Positions 37,208-46,874 of a stretch of 64,000 bases of DNA are shown piece by piece (position 1 is the first letter of the stretch; every line of letters begins with the position of its first letter). A program made the position numbers and the translations under genes. Location of the stretch: NCBI RefSeq assembly GCF_003996985.1, contig NZ_RJJX01000022.1:1-64000 (forward strand). The letters are read 5' to 3'. Under the pieces are notes generated by a model. That model searched no databases, had not been told where the DNA came from, and saw only the letters and a list, made by a program, of their open reading frames with translations. The stretch is from Ancylomarina longa. GTDB lineage: Bacteria > Bacteroidota > Bacteroidia > Bacteroidales > Marinifilaceae.

Positions 37208-37681
37208 ATGAAAATTACACTACTTGTTATTGGAAAAACCGATAAGGAATTTGTGAAAAAAGGAATAGAAGAGTATCAAAAAAGATTGGTTCATTATATT
37301 CCCTTCGAATTAAAAATAATCCCGGATTTGAAAAGCACAAAAAATCTTTCGGAAGCGCAGCAAAAGCAAAAAGAAGGAGATTTAATACTGGGAAAAATTG
37401 AAGCTTCAGATTGCTTAATTTTATTGGATGAGAATGGAAAGGAGTATAGCTCGGCGGCCTTTTCAAATTACCTGGAAAAGAAGATGATTAGCGGGATAAA
37501 GAATTTGGTCTTCGTAATTGGCGGCCCCTATGGATTCTCCGAAGAAGTATACAAAAAAGCACAAGGAAAAGTGTCCTTATCTAAAATGACTTTTTCTCAT
37601 CAAATGATTAGAATGATTTTTGTAGAACAATTGTATCGGGCAATGACAATTATTAAGGGAGAACCATATCATCACGTCTGA
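37208..37681 (+). CDS. rlmH: 23S rRNA (pseudouridine1915-N3)-methyltransferase
   Basis: SPOUT-family methyltransferase modifying pseudouridine 1915 in helix 69 of 23S rRNA with SAM, 157 aa. The knotted SAM-binding part shows FVIGGPYGFSEEVYKKAQ and LSKMTFSHQMIRMIFVEQLYRA, followed by the invariant C-terminal GEPYHH. Normal length for RlmH. It stands alone between DUF4783 and the histidine kinase. Confidence 0.97.
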   Translation: MKITLLVIGKTDKEFVKKGIEEYQKRLVHYIPFELKIIPDLKSTKNLSEAQQKQKEGDLILGKIEASDCLILLDENGKEYSSAAFSNYLEKKMISGIKNLVFVIGGPYGFSEEVYKKAQGKVSLSKMTFSHQMIRMIFVEQLYRAMTIIKGEPYHHV

Positions 37682-37759
37682 TAGTTTGTATATTTAATCT
37701 GGAATTAAAGAAATTAGAATCGAATTTTTATTTCCTGCCATTTTTCTAAACCATTAGAT

Positions 37760-40700
37760 TTGAAAGCTAAACGCGTAAAATATTTATTGGGACTCTTAAT
37801 GTTGGTGTTTTTTGTGCTGGCAATTTCTTCGGATTATTTTTTCAATCGAAAAGATAATCTTTCCCATTTGGCAAAAAAAGCCCAATCAGCAATTTGGAAT
37901 AAAGAAAGTAAACTGGAGAAGAGTCTGATCTTATTGCAACAAGCAGTTCTTGATCCGGAAAACACGATCCAAAAAAATGCAGGATTTTCATTTTGGGAAG
38001 AGGAATTAAAAAAGGAAGAGTTTGTTCTTCTGGCCTACCGACAGGATAGTGCTTTTTTCTGGAGCGATAATGCATTTATTATTCCTTCAAAGAAAAATTT
38101 AGAGAAGCATAGCGAAGGGCTTTATAAATGTGACGATGGGTGGTATTTACTACAAAAAAGATCAATTGATTCAATAGATCTTTATGGGTTTTTATTGGTT
38201 AAAAAGATTTATCCCTATCAGAACAAATTTCTAAAAAGTCATTATGCCGATTATTTATCTTTTTCACCTAAGATAAGTTTAAAAGCAGAACCGGGTACCG
38301 GAGTTCCTATTCTGAACAGGAAAGGTGATTTTTTATTTGCTTTGCAGCAGGTTGATATTGATTATCTTGAAGGAGGTCAAGACAATAGTTCTGCCTTGTT
38401 TTATGGTTTATTTCTCTTTTTTGGATTGCTATTTGGTAGTTTTATAATTCTTCAGATAAGGGAAATTAGACTTGGATTAATAGCTGTTTTTCTGTGGGGT
38501 ATTATTCTGTTTTTGCTCCGCTATTTGATGTTATTCTATCAGTTTCCTGCGGTTTTTTCCAGCCATGAAGTGTTTTCTCCGGATTTGTTCGCAAGTTCCT
38601 TCTTTTTCCCCTCACTTGGTGATTTCGCTATTAATGTAATTTTCCTCTTCGTTTTTATTTATACTTATACGTTCTACAGTCTCCGTAATAAGATATATGA
38701 GAAGCTATCGAAATTTTGGTTCTCGCTATGGATTGGGATTCATTTCGTTCTTTTTTTATTGCTATACCATTTTGTCAGCAATTGGTTTTTAAGTTTGATT
38801 TTAGATTCCAGTATTAGTTTTCAAATGTACACCTTTCAGCACAACGGGCTTTACGTTGCTCTTGGATTTTTTATTATCACTATCCTGTTTTATGCTTTGG
38901 GTATTTTTGCGAATTTAATTGCTCGAATTGCAAATAAACATTGGTCTTTCCGTCGTATTGCTCTATTTGTATTTATCCTTCTTGTTGCATATTCCGGATT
39001 AGAATATTTTATAGGTGAGCCAAAGTTCAAATTTTTACTTTGGGTGTTTCCTTTTGGATTGCTCCTGATTATGGTGTACATCAATTATCGGGAGGAGGGA
39101 AAAAACCGTTATTCTCTTATTGTGCTTTTATTGCTTCTGGTTGCGATATGGATCACCAATCAAATTAATACCTATTCCGAAATCAAAGAGAAACAGGATC
39201 GCATGGTTGCGGCAATGAATCTTTCCACTGAATACGATTCCACATCAGAGAATTTATTGGTTGATCTGCAAAATGATCTTACGGAAGATAGCAACTTACA
39301 AAAGCTTTGTGAACATCCTTTTGAAAAGGAATTGCGAATAATGGATTATATCCACAGCAAATATTTTAAGGGATATTGGGAGCAATACAATGTACAAGTA
39401 ACTATTTGCGGACATTCTGATGATTTGACTATTGAACCGGACAACCAGATTCAGAATTGTTTTGAGTTTTTTGAGGAAATGATTGCAGAATCCGGTCAGC
39501 CAATTCCAGGTACGAACTTTTATTCCTTAAATGAATTTGATGGAATGGTATCCTATTTGGGTATTCTTGATGCAGCTTCGGTAAAGGGAGATGCGGTGAA
39601 GATCTATCTTAGATTAGATTCCAAAATTGGTAGTGAAGGTCGGGGTTATCCTCAATTATTGTTGGATGAGAAGGTGGATCTTCGACTTATAGGAGGTGGA
39701 TATTCCTATGGTAAATATCGCAAGGGTAAATTAATTGCATCATCGGGTCATTTCAACTATTTCATGAGTAGTAAGGCTTTTGGGTCGAGTAAGAAGAATA
39801 TATTTTGGAAGACTTTGGATGGCTACGATCATTTAATATACAAGTTTGATGACAATACAGTAGTGGTTAGCATTCCAACACTTACCTGGTACAATAAGAT
39901 GATTACGGTACCATATGTTTTTGTGTTATTGTATTTGTTGGGATTGATTCTTTGGTTGATACGGAAATATCCATGGCAATTTCGATTACATGCAAGTTTT
40001 AAGTATAGAATCCAATATGCCATTATCGGCTTACTGATGTTGTTCTTTCTGTTATTAGGTGGAGGAACGGTTTATTATACAATTAATCAGACTAAGCAGG
40101 CTAACAATCGAATATTGCAGGATAAATTGTCTATTGTGAAAAGGGAAGTACTTTCCAATTTTCAGGAGAATGTTGATGTGGATCTTTTAACAGATCACCT
40201 GCGGCAATTATCTAGTTTAATCTACGCGGATATTCATCTGTATGATATTCACGGCGATTTGATCAGTTCTTCTCGTCCGGAGATATTTGAGAAGAAATTG
40301 CAAAATAAGAAAATGAATTTTGCTGCTTATTATCAGTTGTTCTTTAAAAAGCGAACTACTTTTTTTCATCAGGAAAACATAGGGAAAATGTCCTATTTAT
40401 CAGCATATGAAACTCTGGTAGATGAGAATAATAACATAGTAGCTTTTATTAACCTGCCCTATTTTTTAAAGAGTCAGGAGTTGGAGAAGGAGATGTTTAA
40501 TCTCATATTAGCAGGTGTAAATTTACATGTGTTCATGATTTTACTGGCCATATTTATTTCGGTATTTATTTCCAATAAAATTACAAAACCACTTAGAATC
40601 ATTCAAAACAGATTAAAGGCTACCCGCTTTGGTTCTTATAGCGAGCAAATTGAATATTCAAAAAATGATGAGATAGGAAGTTTGGTTAAGGAATACAATC

Positions 40701-41431
40701 AAATGCTGCTGGAACTAGAGGAAAGTGCAAATTTGCTGGCTCGATCGGAGAGAGAATCGGCATGGAGGGAAATGGCTCGACAAATTGCACATGAAATAAA
40801 AAACCCTCTAACTCCCATGAAATTAAGTCTTCAGTTTTTACAGAAGAGACTGGAGGAGAAATCGGAGAATTGGGAAGATCATTTCACCAGTGTGAGCACC
40901 ACGTTGATTGAACAAATTAATGCCCTTTCCGCCATCGCTAGTTCATTTTCCAATTTTGCCAAAATGCCGTTGGCAAGGAATGAGAAATTAAATTTAGTAG
41001 AGGTGCTGCAACATGTAATATCATTATTCCGAAACGATGACTTAGACTTGCAATTACAATTGAATAATTTAGATTCTGCATGGGTATTTGTAGATAGGGA
41101 GCAATTTGTAAGGGTGTTTGTAAATCTGATCAATAATGCGATTCAATCTATTCCTGAAGACAGAAAAGCGCAGGTGGTTATGGAATTGGAAGATGCTAAA
41201 AATACTTTTAAGATAAGTGTGATTGATAATGGAATTGGAATAGAAAAATCAGTTGAGGAGAAACTATTTTATCCTAATTTCACTACAAAATCAAGCGGTA
41301 TGGGACTTGGTTTGGCAATTGTTAAAAATATTGTTGAAAATGCAAATGGAAAAATTTGGGTAGAATCAGAACAGGATGTTGGTTCTTGTTTTTTTATTCA
41401 AATTCCAAAATATATAAAAAATGTTGATTAA
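37760..41431 (+). CDS. Large multi-spanning sensor histidine kinase
   Basis: 1223-aa inner-membrane kinase. Layout: helix 1 (about 9-24), extracytoplasmic domain (about 25-205), a block of roughly eight helices (about 210-470), second extracytoplasmic domain (about 475-705), two helices (about 713-733 and 755-776), another sensor segment, a helix at about 915-935, HAMP, HisKA with phospho-acceptor His1011 (ARQIAHEIKNPLTPMK) and HATPase with NLINNAIQSI, DNGIGIEKS and SGMGLGLAIVKNI. The His box resembles NtrY-type kinases. No response regulator is adjacent in the same operon. The start is a TTG (an ATG occurs 13 codons later, inside the first helix). The next gene overlaps its end by 11 bp. Confidence 0.9.
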   Translation: MKAKRVKYLLGLLMLVFFVLAISSDYFFNRKDNLSHLAKKAQSAIWNKESKLEKSLILLQQAVLDPENTIQKNAGFSFWEEELKKEEFVLLAYRQDSAFFWSDNAFIIPSKKNLEKHSEGLYKCDDGWYLLQKRSIDSIDLYGFLLVKKIYPYQNKFLKSHYADYLSFSPKISLKAEPGTGVPILNRKGDFLFALQQVDIDYLEGGQDNSSALFYGLFLFFGLLFGSFIILQIREIRLGLIAVFLWGIILFLLRYLMLFYQFPAVFSSHEVFSPDLFASSFFFPSLGDFAINVIFLFVFIYTYTFYSLRNKIYEKLSKFWFSLWIGIHFVLFLLLYHFVSNWFLSLILDSSISFQMYTFQHNGLYVALGFFIITILFYALGIFANLIARIANKHWSFRRIALFVFILLVAYSGLEYFIGEPKFKFLLWVFPFGLLLIMVYINYREEGKNRYSLIVLLLLLVAIWITNQINTYSEIKEKQDRMVAAMNLSTEYDSTSENLLVDLQNDLTEDSNLQKLCEHPFEKELRIMDYIHSKYFKGYWEQYNVQVTICGHSDDLTIEPDNQIQNCFEFFEEMIAESGQPIPGTNFYSLNEFDGMVSYLGILDAASVKGDAVKIYLRLDSKIGSEGRGYPQLLLDEKVDLRLIGGGYSYGKYRKGKLIASSGHFNYFMSSKAFGSSKKNIFWKTLDGYDHLIYKFDDNTVVVSIPTLTWYNKMITVPYVFVLLYLLGLILWLIRKYPWQFRLHASFKYRIQYAIIGLLMLFFLLLGGGTVYYTINQTKQANNRILQDKLSIVKREVLSNFQENVDVDLLTDHLRQLSSLIYADIHLYDIHGDLISSSRPEIFEKKLQNKKMNFAAYYQLFFKKRTTFFHQENIGKMSYLSAYETLVDENNNIVAFINLPYFLKSQELEKEMFNLILAGVNLHVFMILLAIFISVFISNKITKPLRIIQNRLKATRFGSYSEQIEYSKNDEIGSLVKEYNQMLLELEESANLLARSERESAWREMARQIAHEIKNPLTPMKLSLQFLQKRLEEKSENWEDHFTSVSTTLIEQINALSAIASSFSNFAKMPLARNEKLNLVEVLQHVISLFRNDDLDLQLQLNNLDSAWVFVDREQFVRVFVNLINNAIQSIPEDRKAQVVMELEDAKNTFKISVIDNGIGIEKSVEEKLFYPNFTTKSSGMGLGLAIVKNIVENANGKIWVESEQDVGSCFFIQIPKYIKNVD

Positions 41432-42197
41432 AATATTGGTTGATAATACTGCGGAAGAAGGATTTGAATCCACTCATGGATTTTCAGCTTTGATTGAGGA
41501 TGATGCAAAATTTTTGTTTGATGTTGGACCTAATGAGCTGTTCTTGAAAAATGCTAAAACAATGAATGTAGATTTGTCTGCAATTAATACTGTGGTTCTT
41601 AGTCACGGACATTGGGATCATGGAAATGGTTTGCTGAATTTATCGAATAAGCGATTGATTCTGCATCCCGATTGTTTTCTCGAACGATTCAGAAAAAGAA
41701 ATAATACCCCGGTTGGCTTGTCCATGTCGAAAGAACAATTGCAGGGGAATTATGAGATTGTAGAATCAAGAGATCCCTATTGGATTAGCGATAAGATGGT
41801 GTTTCTGGGAGAAATTCCCCGAGAAAATGATTTTGAATCTAAAGAAAGTCCTTTTTTATTATCTGATGGATCACCCGATTTTGTTCCCGATGATTCTGCT
41901 ATTGCAATCAAGAGTGAAAAAGGATTGATTGTGATAAGTGGTTGTGCTCATGCTGGAATTTGTAATACAGTTTCTTATGCTAAAAAGGTTTGTGAACAGG
42001 GAATGGTGTTTGCCGTTTTGGGTGGTTTTCATCTCAAAGAATTGGATGAAGTGACTAAGAAAACGATACAATTTTTTATGGAGGAGAAAGTGAGTGTCGT
42101 AGGACCAACTCATTGCACTAGTTTTAAAGTTCGCGATGAATTCAAGAAATATCTGGATGTACTGGATTTGAATGCGGGCAATCAAGTAGAGCTGTAA
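41421..42197 (+). CDS. MBL-fold metallo-hydrolase
   Basis: Cytosolic metallo-beta-lactamase-fold protein, 258 aa. Metal ligands of the HxHxDH motif are in SHGHWDHGNG (His62, His64, Asp66, His67). A further ligand lies in SGCAHAGICN and the terminal ones in GPTHCTSF. The overall pattern matches the 'dihydropterin synthase-related' MBL group (COG1237-like), whose true substrates are mostly unknown. The start overlaps the end of the histidine kinase gene by 11 bp, so the two are translationally linked; the functional relation is open. Confidence 0.88.
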   Translation: MLIKILVDNTAEEGFESTHGFSALIEDDAKFLFDVGPNELFLKNAKTMNVDLSAINTVVLSHGHWDHGNGLLNLSNKRLILHPDCFLERFRKRNNTPVGLSMSKEQLQGNYEIVESRDPYWISDKMVFLGEIPRENDFESKESPFLLSDGSPDFVPDDSAIAIKSEKGLIVISGCAHAGICNTVSYAKKVCEQGMVFAVLGGFHLKELDEVTKKTIQFFMEEKVSVVGPTHCTSFKVRDEFKKYLDVLDLNAGNQVEL

Positions 42198-42794
42198 CTA
42201 TTTCACTTCATCCATAGAGATAAGATTGTTTAGGATGGCATAAACCGTTAATCCTGAAACGGACTTAATTCCCAATTTTTGAGTGATATTTTTTCGATGG
42301 GTTACCACCGTGTGTATGCTGATGAAAAGTTGATCGGCAATTTCTTTATTCGTTAATCCCAGTGCAATATGTTTTAAGATGTTTTTTTCCCTTGCACTTA
42401 AAGTTTCATTTGATTTTTGCTTCGTGGGAACCAATTCTATTTTCTGATGAATGATATGCTGAACTTTATCGATAATAATATTCTGATTGTCCTGATAATC
42501 AATAAAAGTATCTGCTTGATAAAGATTCTTATCGTTAGGATGATCTGAAAGAAGGATGATGGATATATTTCTGGATTGGAAAAATGAATTTTTCACATTG
42601 GTACAATCTTCATTCAGCATATTGGGATTGATAATGAGAATATCAGGTTTTAGTTGATCTACGATCTCACAAACATCCTCTTTCTGATCGATACTCTGTA
42701 CCACATCCACATTTTCCAGTTTTTGTAATATGCTTCGAAGTCCATTTCTAATCAGGCAGGAGTTATCAGCAATAATAATGGTGTATCTGTTCAT
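42198..42794 (-). CDS. LuxR-type regulator with degenerate receiver domain
   Basis: 198-aa NarL/LuxR-like DNA-binding protein. The N-terminal receiver fold (about 1-120) lacks the phosphoryl chemistry: the phospho-acceptor position is Asn56 (DILIINPNML), the acidic pair is Asp10-Asn11, and the conserved Lys near DTFIDYQD is missing. The C-terminal LuxR helix-turn-helix (about 135-190) is intact: LSAREKNILKHIALGLTNKE, then SIHTVVTHRKNITQKLGI. Control by phosphorylation is therefore unlikely. The hemerythrin gene immediately upstream (7 bp gap) in the same operon is a candidate sensing partner. Its stop abuts the MBL gene's stop. Confidence 0.9.
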   Translation of the reverse strand: MNRYTIIIADNSCLIRNGLRSILQKLENVDVVQSIDQKEDVCEIVDQLKPDILIINPNMLNEDCTNVKNSFFQSRNISIILLSDHPNDKNLYQADTFIDYQDNQNIIIDKVQHIIHQKIELVPTKQKSNETLSAREKNILKHIALGLTNKEIADQLFISIHTVVTHRKNITQKLGIKSVSGLTVYAILNNLISMDEVK

Positions 42795-42801
42795 AGAAGT
42801 A

Positions 42802-43536
42802 TCAAATTTGAAAAAGGTTTTGGATCGATTTTTCCATTAAAACAATTTTCGGAATTAATACCTTATCCTCAATTCTTGAGTGATAATTTAGATCTTCCTC
42901 TAATTTAAATAAGTCTTGTATGATTGTATGATACAGAGTGATGTTTTCTGGAGGAGCCAGATATTTGATCATGATGATTTTCAAATCCATTAATTTTTCT
43001 TCAACATCTTCATGGCCATCTGCATATTTAATGATGGAAAAAGATTTGAATAGTTCGAGGTTTTTAGGGTCTTTGTTCTGTGTTTTGATGATGTCTTCTA
43101 CAGCTAGAACATATGGAAAAACGGTGTTTTCCTCGTACAGGATGTGTTCGGTTAATTCATTTTTGTAGCCCTCGAAAAAATTCCGGATTAGTGTAATGTA
43201 CTTTTTGTCTTCGCTACCTTCGGATTGCAGCAATTCAATTTTCTGCTCAATTTCATTCAAAGTGTTATTCAAATAACTGGCATGCGTCATTTTTAAATAA
43301 TCCACAATTTGGCGAACAGGAATAGTTTGTAGCTCTTCTTTTGGGAAATAGTCCTTATCGTGATAAGCATTTACCAATTGCAAAAAGAAGTTAAGATCAA
43401 TTTCGCGTTCTTCACAAATATCAGCAACGGTTTTATCTCCAAAGCCTAAATTTATTCCAAATCGGTGTATTACAGGTATAAGCATGTAATTCATCTGAAT
43501 TACATCCGCCAATTTCATTTCTTTTTTGATACGCAT
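42802..43536 (-). CDS. Hemerythrin-domain protein (ScdA/YtfE/RIC-like)
   Basis: 244-aa cytoplasmic protein. The N-terminal part (1-60) resembles the ScdA_N/DUF542 module but reads FGINLGFGDKTVADICEE where classical members have a Cys-Cys-Gly-Gly motif, so the Cys pair is absent. The C-terminal four-helix hemerythrin-like domain supplies likely di-iron ligands: THASYL, TEHILYEENTVFP, DGHEDVEEK and YHSRIEDKVLIP. RIC-type proteins protect or repair iron centres under nitric oxide and oxidative stress, or sense O2/NO. It is first in an operon with the degenerate-receiver LuxR regulator. Confidence 0.88.
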   Translation of the reverse strand: MRIKKEMKLADVIQMNYMLIPVIHRFGINLGFGDKTVADICEEREIDLNFFLQLVNAYHDKDYFPKEELQTIPVRQIVDYLKMTHASYLNNTLNEIEQKIELLQSEGSEDKKYITLIRNFFEGYKNELTEHILYEENTVFPYVLAVEDIIKTQNKDPKNLELFKSFSIIKYADGHEDVEEKLMDLKIIMIKYLAPPENITLYHTIIQDLFKLEEDLNYHSRIEDKVLIPKIVLMEKSIQNLFQI

Positions 43537-44027
43537 CGTTTAGTAATTTTAATCAGTCTAAATTAATAAAAACTAAGTGATATTCTAAGATTCAGGAGGT
43601 GAAGCATATAAAATTAAAATCTATGATAAGTAGTAGAGGTAATATTTTGGCAAAATAACCTTGTTGCTCATCTGATTTCATTAATCGGCCTCATTATCTT
43701 AGGCTACAAAAATAAATTCAGAATTTGTTTGTTGCAATACCAATATGTTGGGATTGTTAGTCAATAGTTGATCTTATAATTTGAAATTGGCTAAGACGCT
43801 TGCCGTTCTACTTGCTAGAGTTTATCCTAGTCTTTGAATAGCTTACCAGATTTTGACCGACTACTTTATGGATTGTAAATCATTCTCTCTGATCTCAGAT
43901 ACTTTCGGATCAGATAATTTTCTTCGTTCCTGGTGAAGGTTGTATTGTATGTTACGAAAATACAGAAGAAATAAAAAAACCGACTCAGTAGATCTGAATC
44001 GGTTTTTGCAATTAGGTTTTCGAACTT
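43537..44027. other. Intergenic region between hemerythrin and der genes
   Basis: About 490 bp, AT-rich, no credible gene. The der terminator lies at 43973-44008. On the minus strand a TATTTTTG -7-like box occurs at 43707-43714, about 170 bp upstream of the hemerythrin gene, with only a poor -33 match (TTGC). Nothing else was recognised. Confidence 0.5.
43973..44008 (-). terminator. Terminator of der
   Basis: On the minus strand a 13-bp stem AAAACCGATTCAG / CTGAGTCGGTTTT (one G-T pair) with a 5-nt loop, followed by T residues, about 20 bp after the der stop. Confidence 0.85.
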
Positions 44028-45335
44028 CTATTTTTTTCTCATGAAGATTTGAATCGGTACACCGGTAAATTCCCAGTTTTTGCGAATCTGATTTTCTAAA
44101 TATCGTTTGTACGAATCTTTAATATATTGAGGCAGATTACAATAAAAAGCAAATGTAGGAGCCAATGTTGGTAATTGAGTCATATATTTTATTTTTAGAA
44201 ATTTACCTTTAGTTGATGGTGGTCTAAAGTCTTCAATAGCTTTTTGCATCACCTTATTTAATTCCGAAGTAGAAATTTTACGCATTCTATTTTCGTAAAC
44301 CTCAATAGCCGATTCCAGAACTTTAATCAATCTTTGTTTCGATAAAGCAGAAGTAAAAACAATAGGTACATCAGTAAAAGGAGCCATACGATTGCGAATT
44401 TCCTGTTCAAAATCTTTCATCGTATTGGTTTCTTTTTCGATAAGATCCCATTTGTTTATCATGATTACCACCCCTTTTCTATTCTTAATAATCAGATCTA
44501 ATATGCTTAAATCCTGAGCTTCTATTCCTCGGGTGGCATCCAATATTAATACACAAACATCAGCACTCTCAATGGTTCGAATAGAACGCATAACGGAGTA
44601 GAATTCCAAATTCTCGGTTACCTTTGGTTTTTTGCGTACTCCAGCGGTATCAACCATGATAAAATCGTGGCCAAATTTTTGAAATCTAGTATGAATAGAA
44701 TCACGTGTTGTGCCAGCCACATCGGTAACAATATTTCTATCGATACCGACCAAAGCATTTACCGTTGATGATTTTCCCACATTAGGTCTTCCCACAAATG
44801 CTATTCTTGGCAAGTCTTCGTTGTCTTCTTCTAATTTCACCTCAAAATCGGCAACAACAGCATCTAATAAATCTCCGGTACCAGAACCATTTACAGATGA
44901 AATTGGATAAACAGCATCTCCAATACCAACAGAATAAAATTCATTTGCAGCATAAATTAATTCGCTGTTATCTGCTTTATTTGCTACCAGATAAATCTTT
45001 TTCTTGGATCTTCGAAGAATGTTCGCAACGGCTTCATCCAAATCGGTAATACCGTGTTGCACATCTAAAACAAAAAGAATAGCATCTGCTTCATCAATTG
45101 CAAGCATTACTTGTTTGCGAATTTCTTCATCAAAAACATCTTCGGAATTCATAGAGTATCCTCCGGTATCAATTACCGAGAATTCTTGTCCATTCCAATC
45201 CGCTTTACCGTAATTACGATCGCGTGTTACACCCGAAGTTTCGTTTACGATAGCTTTTCGTGTACCTGTTAAGCGATTAAAAAGTGTGGATTTTCCGACA
45301 TTTGGTCGGCCTACTATTGCAACTATATTGCCCAT
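44028..45335 (-). CDS. der: Ribosome-biogenesis GTPase Der (EngA)
   Basis: Tandem-domain GTPase needed for 50S assembly, 435 aa. Both G domains carry [10 protein letters not shown]-loops (about 8-16 and 182-190; the second reads GRPNVGKSS), with DTGG and DTAG G3 motifs and NKAD / NKWD G4 motifs. A C-terminal KH-like domain (about 345-435) is present with [20 protein letters not shown]. The neighbouring era gene (162 bp upstream, same strand) is another ribosome-assembly GTPase, so these two probably form a functional pair. Confidence 0.98.
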   Translation of the reverse strand: MGNIVAIVGRPNVGKSTLFNRLTGTRKAIVNETSGVTRDRNYGKADWNGQEFSVIDTGGYSMNSEDVFDEEIRKQVMLAIDEADAILFVLDVQHGITDLDEAVANILRRSKKKIYLVANKADNSELIYAANEFYSVGIGDAVYPISSVNGSGTGDLLDAVVADFEVKLEEDNEDLPRIAFVGRPNVGKSSTVNALVGIDRNIVTDVAGTTRDSIHTRFQKFGHDFIMVDTAGVRKKPKVTENLEFYSVMRSIRTIESADVCVLILDATRGIEAQDLSILDLIIKNRKGVVIMINKWDLIEKETNTMKDFEQEIRNRMAPFTDVPIVFTSALSKQRLIKVLESAIEVYENRMRKISTSELNKVMQKAIEDFRPPSTKGKFLKIKYMTQLPTLAPTFAFYCNLPQYIKDSYKRYLENQIRKNWEFTGVPIQIFMRKK

Positions 45336-45496
45336 TCTATAATTTTTCTAACGCAATCACTGCGTTGTGTCATTCTTAATCAATTTTCTTTTTCCTTTTG
45401 CAAGGATAATCCCAAAGGATGCAAAATTTATGGCGAGATGTATTTTTTGTTGTCTACAAAACATACATTTTAGTATCGCCAATCTTAAATTTAATA

Positions 45497-46372
45497 TTAA
45501 TACCCAAAACCTTTGAGTTTTGAATCCTTATTTCGCCAATCTTTATTCACCTTCACATACAGTTTCAGGAATACTTTTTTGTCAAAGAAAGTCTCCATGT
45601 CTAGTCGTGCTTCTGTACCAACTTTTTTTAATGCACTTCCTTGATGCCCAATAATAATTCCTTTTTGAGAGGTGCGTTCAACATTAATTACAGCCATTAT
45701 ATTAATGATTTTTGGCTCATCTTTAAATTCTTCCACTTCTACCTCAACCGAATAAGGAATCTCCTTATCGTAATTGGTTAAAATCTTTTCCCGAATGATC
45801 TCATTCACAAAGAACCTTGCCGGTAGATCTGTCATCTCATCTTTCGAAAAGTAGGGATCTCCTTTTGGTAAAAGCTCTAAAATTCTTTTAAACAGATTCG
45901 AAACATTAAAGTTTTCTTTTGCCGACATAGGGAAAATCTCCGCATTTGGAAGCTTTTCTTTCCATACGTCCATCATCTCCACTAATTTGTCTTGTGTAGT
46001 CAAATCGATTTTATTGATGAGCAAAAGTACCGGAATATTAGTATTCTGAACTTTCTTTAAAAAATCTTCATTCTTATCAATAGTTTCTACCACATCGGTG
46101 ACATATAATATGATGTCGGCATCAATTAATGCGGATGTCGAAAACTTCATCATTGATTCCTGAAGTTTGTAGTTGGGTTTCAGTACACCAGGGGTGTCAG
46201 AGTACACAATCTGAAAATCCTCACCATTCACGATTCCTTTGATTCTGTGGCGCGTAGTTTGTGATTTCGATGTGATGATCGAGATACGCTCCCCAACTAA
46301 ATTATTCATTAAGGTTGATTTCCCAACATTCGGATTTCCAATGATATTTACAAAACCTGATTTGTGAGGCAT
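45497..46372 (-). CDS. era: GTPase Era
   Basis: Era GTPase, binding 16S rRNA 3' end during 30S maturation, 291 aa. P-loop [10 protein letters not shown] (about 12-21), switch/G3 YSDTPGVLKP, G4 NKID and the C-terminal KH domain with GIIIGHQGSALKKVGTEAR. Normal length. A TATATTTG -7-like box lies on the minus strand at 46406-46413, 34 bp before the start, without a clear -33 box. Confidence 0.98.
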   Translation of the reverse strand: MPHKSGFVNIIGNPNVGKSTLMNNLVGERISIITSKSQTTRHRIKGIVNGEDFQIVYSDTPGVLKPNYKLQESMMKFSTSALIDADIILYVTDVVETIDKNEDFLKKVQNTNIPVLLLINKIDLTTQDKLVEMMDVWKEKLPNAEIFPMSAKENFNVSNLFKRILELLPKGDPYFSKDEMTDLPARFFVNEIIREKILTNYDKEIPYSVEVEVEEFKDEPKIINIMAVINVERTSQKGIIIGHQGSALKKVGTEARLDMETFFDKKVFLKLYVKVNKDWRNKDSKLKGFGY

Positions 46373-46581
46373 ATGTACTCTAATTTAGTGATTTAAAAAT
46401 TTTTGCAAATATAAAACAATTAATGCCATTTCCCACATGTATCCTCAAATCGAAGTTTCATTCCCCAGCATCACATGGAAAATTGGGCGAGGATGAGGTG
46501 TAGTTTTTGGTTTATTGCAATATATCCTTATCAGAGAAGTTTGATAGTCCTGCCAAAATATTGTGGAGCATAGATTACAGG

Positions 46582-46612
46582 TTTGTTTTTAATTCCTAAA
46601 ACTTTATATTTG
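46582..46612 (+). promoter_or_regulatory. Promoter of the riboflavin operon
   Basis: TTTG (46582-46585), 19 bp, then TATATTTG (46605-46612): a good Bacteroidota consensus promoter. Transcription would start near 46619, about 40 nt before the FMN aptamer. Confidence 0.75.
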
Positions 46613-46655
46613 TAGCAGAAACAGAGATAAATTCTGTTTTTAACATATTTATTGT

Positions 46656-46768
46656 TTCTTCAGGGCAGGGTGAGATTCCCGACCGGCGGTAAAGTCCGCG
46701 AATCTTTAATTAGATTGAACTGGTGTGATTCCAGTACCGACAGTATAGTCTGGATGGGAGAAGAAAAA
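46656..46768 (+). ncRNA. FMN riboswitch (RFN element)
   Basis: The conserved FMN aptamer blocks are present in order: TCAGGGCAGGGTGAGATTCC, CGACCGGCGGTAAAGTCCGC, then ACTGGTGTGATTCCAGTACC and the 3' block GACAGTATAGTCTGGATGGG followed by AGAAG. It lies directly upstream of the ribD-ribE-ribBA-ribH operon and would repress it when FMN is bound. Confidence 0.97.
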
Positions 46769-46837
46769 CAATTAATCTAATTGATTGATTTCATGTCAAT
46801 GGAAAATATATTCCATTTGGCTATACCTTATATAAAC

Positions 46838-46874
46838 GCCCTGAATAGTGAAAACTGTTCAGGGCTTTTTTTTT
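46838..46874 (+). terminator. Riboswitch-controlled terminator before ribD
   Basis: A 12-bp stem GCCCTGAATAGT / ACTGTTCAGGGC with a GAAA loop and nine T residues. The T-run ends exactly where the ribD ATG begins (46875). This is the expected expression platform of the FMN riboswitch. Confidence 0.9.

Larger units (their letters stand above)
46373..46874. other. Leader region of the riboflavin operon
   Basis: About 500 bp between divergent era and ribD genes. The right half holds the rib promoter (46582-46612), the FMN aptamer (46656-46768) and the regulatory terminator (46838-46874). The left part (46414-46581) shows nothing recognisable. Confidence 0.75.

Noticed and set aside
46848-46874. 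GTG start for ribD nine codons upstream of the chosen ATG
   Set aside because: It lies within the terminator hairpin of the FMN riboswitch, and the added residues are not part of the RibD family.
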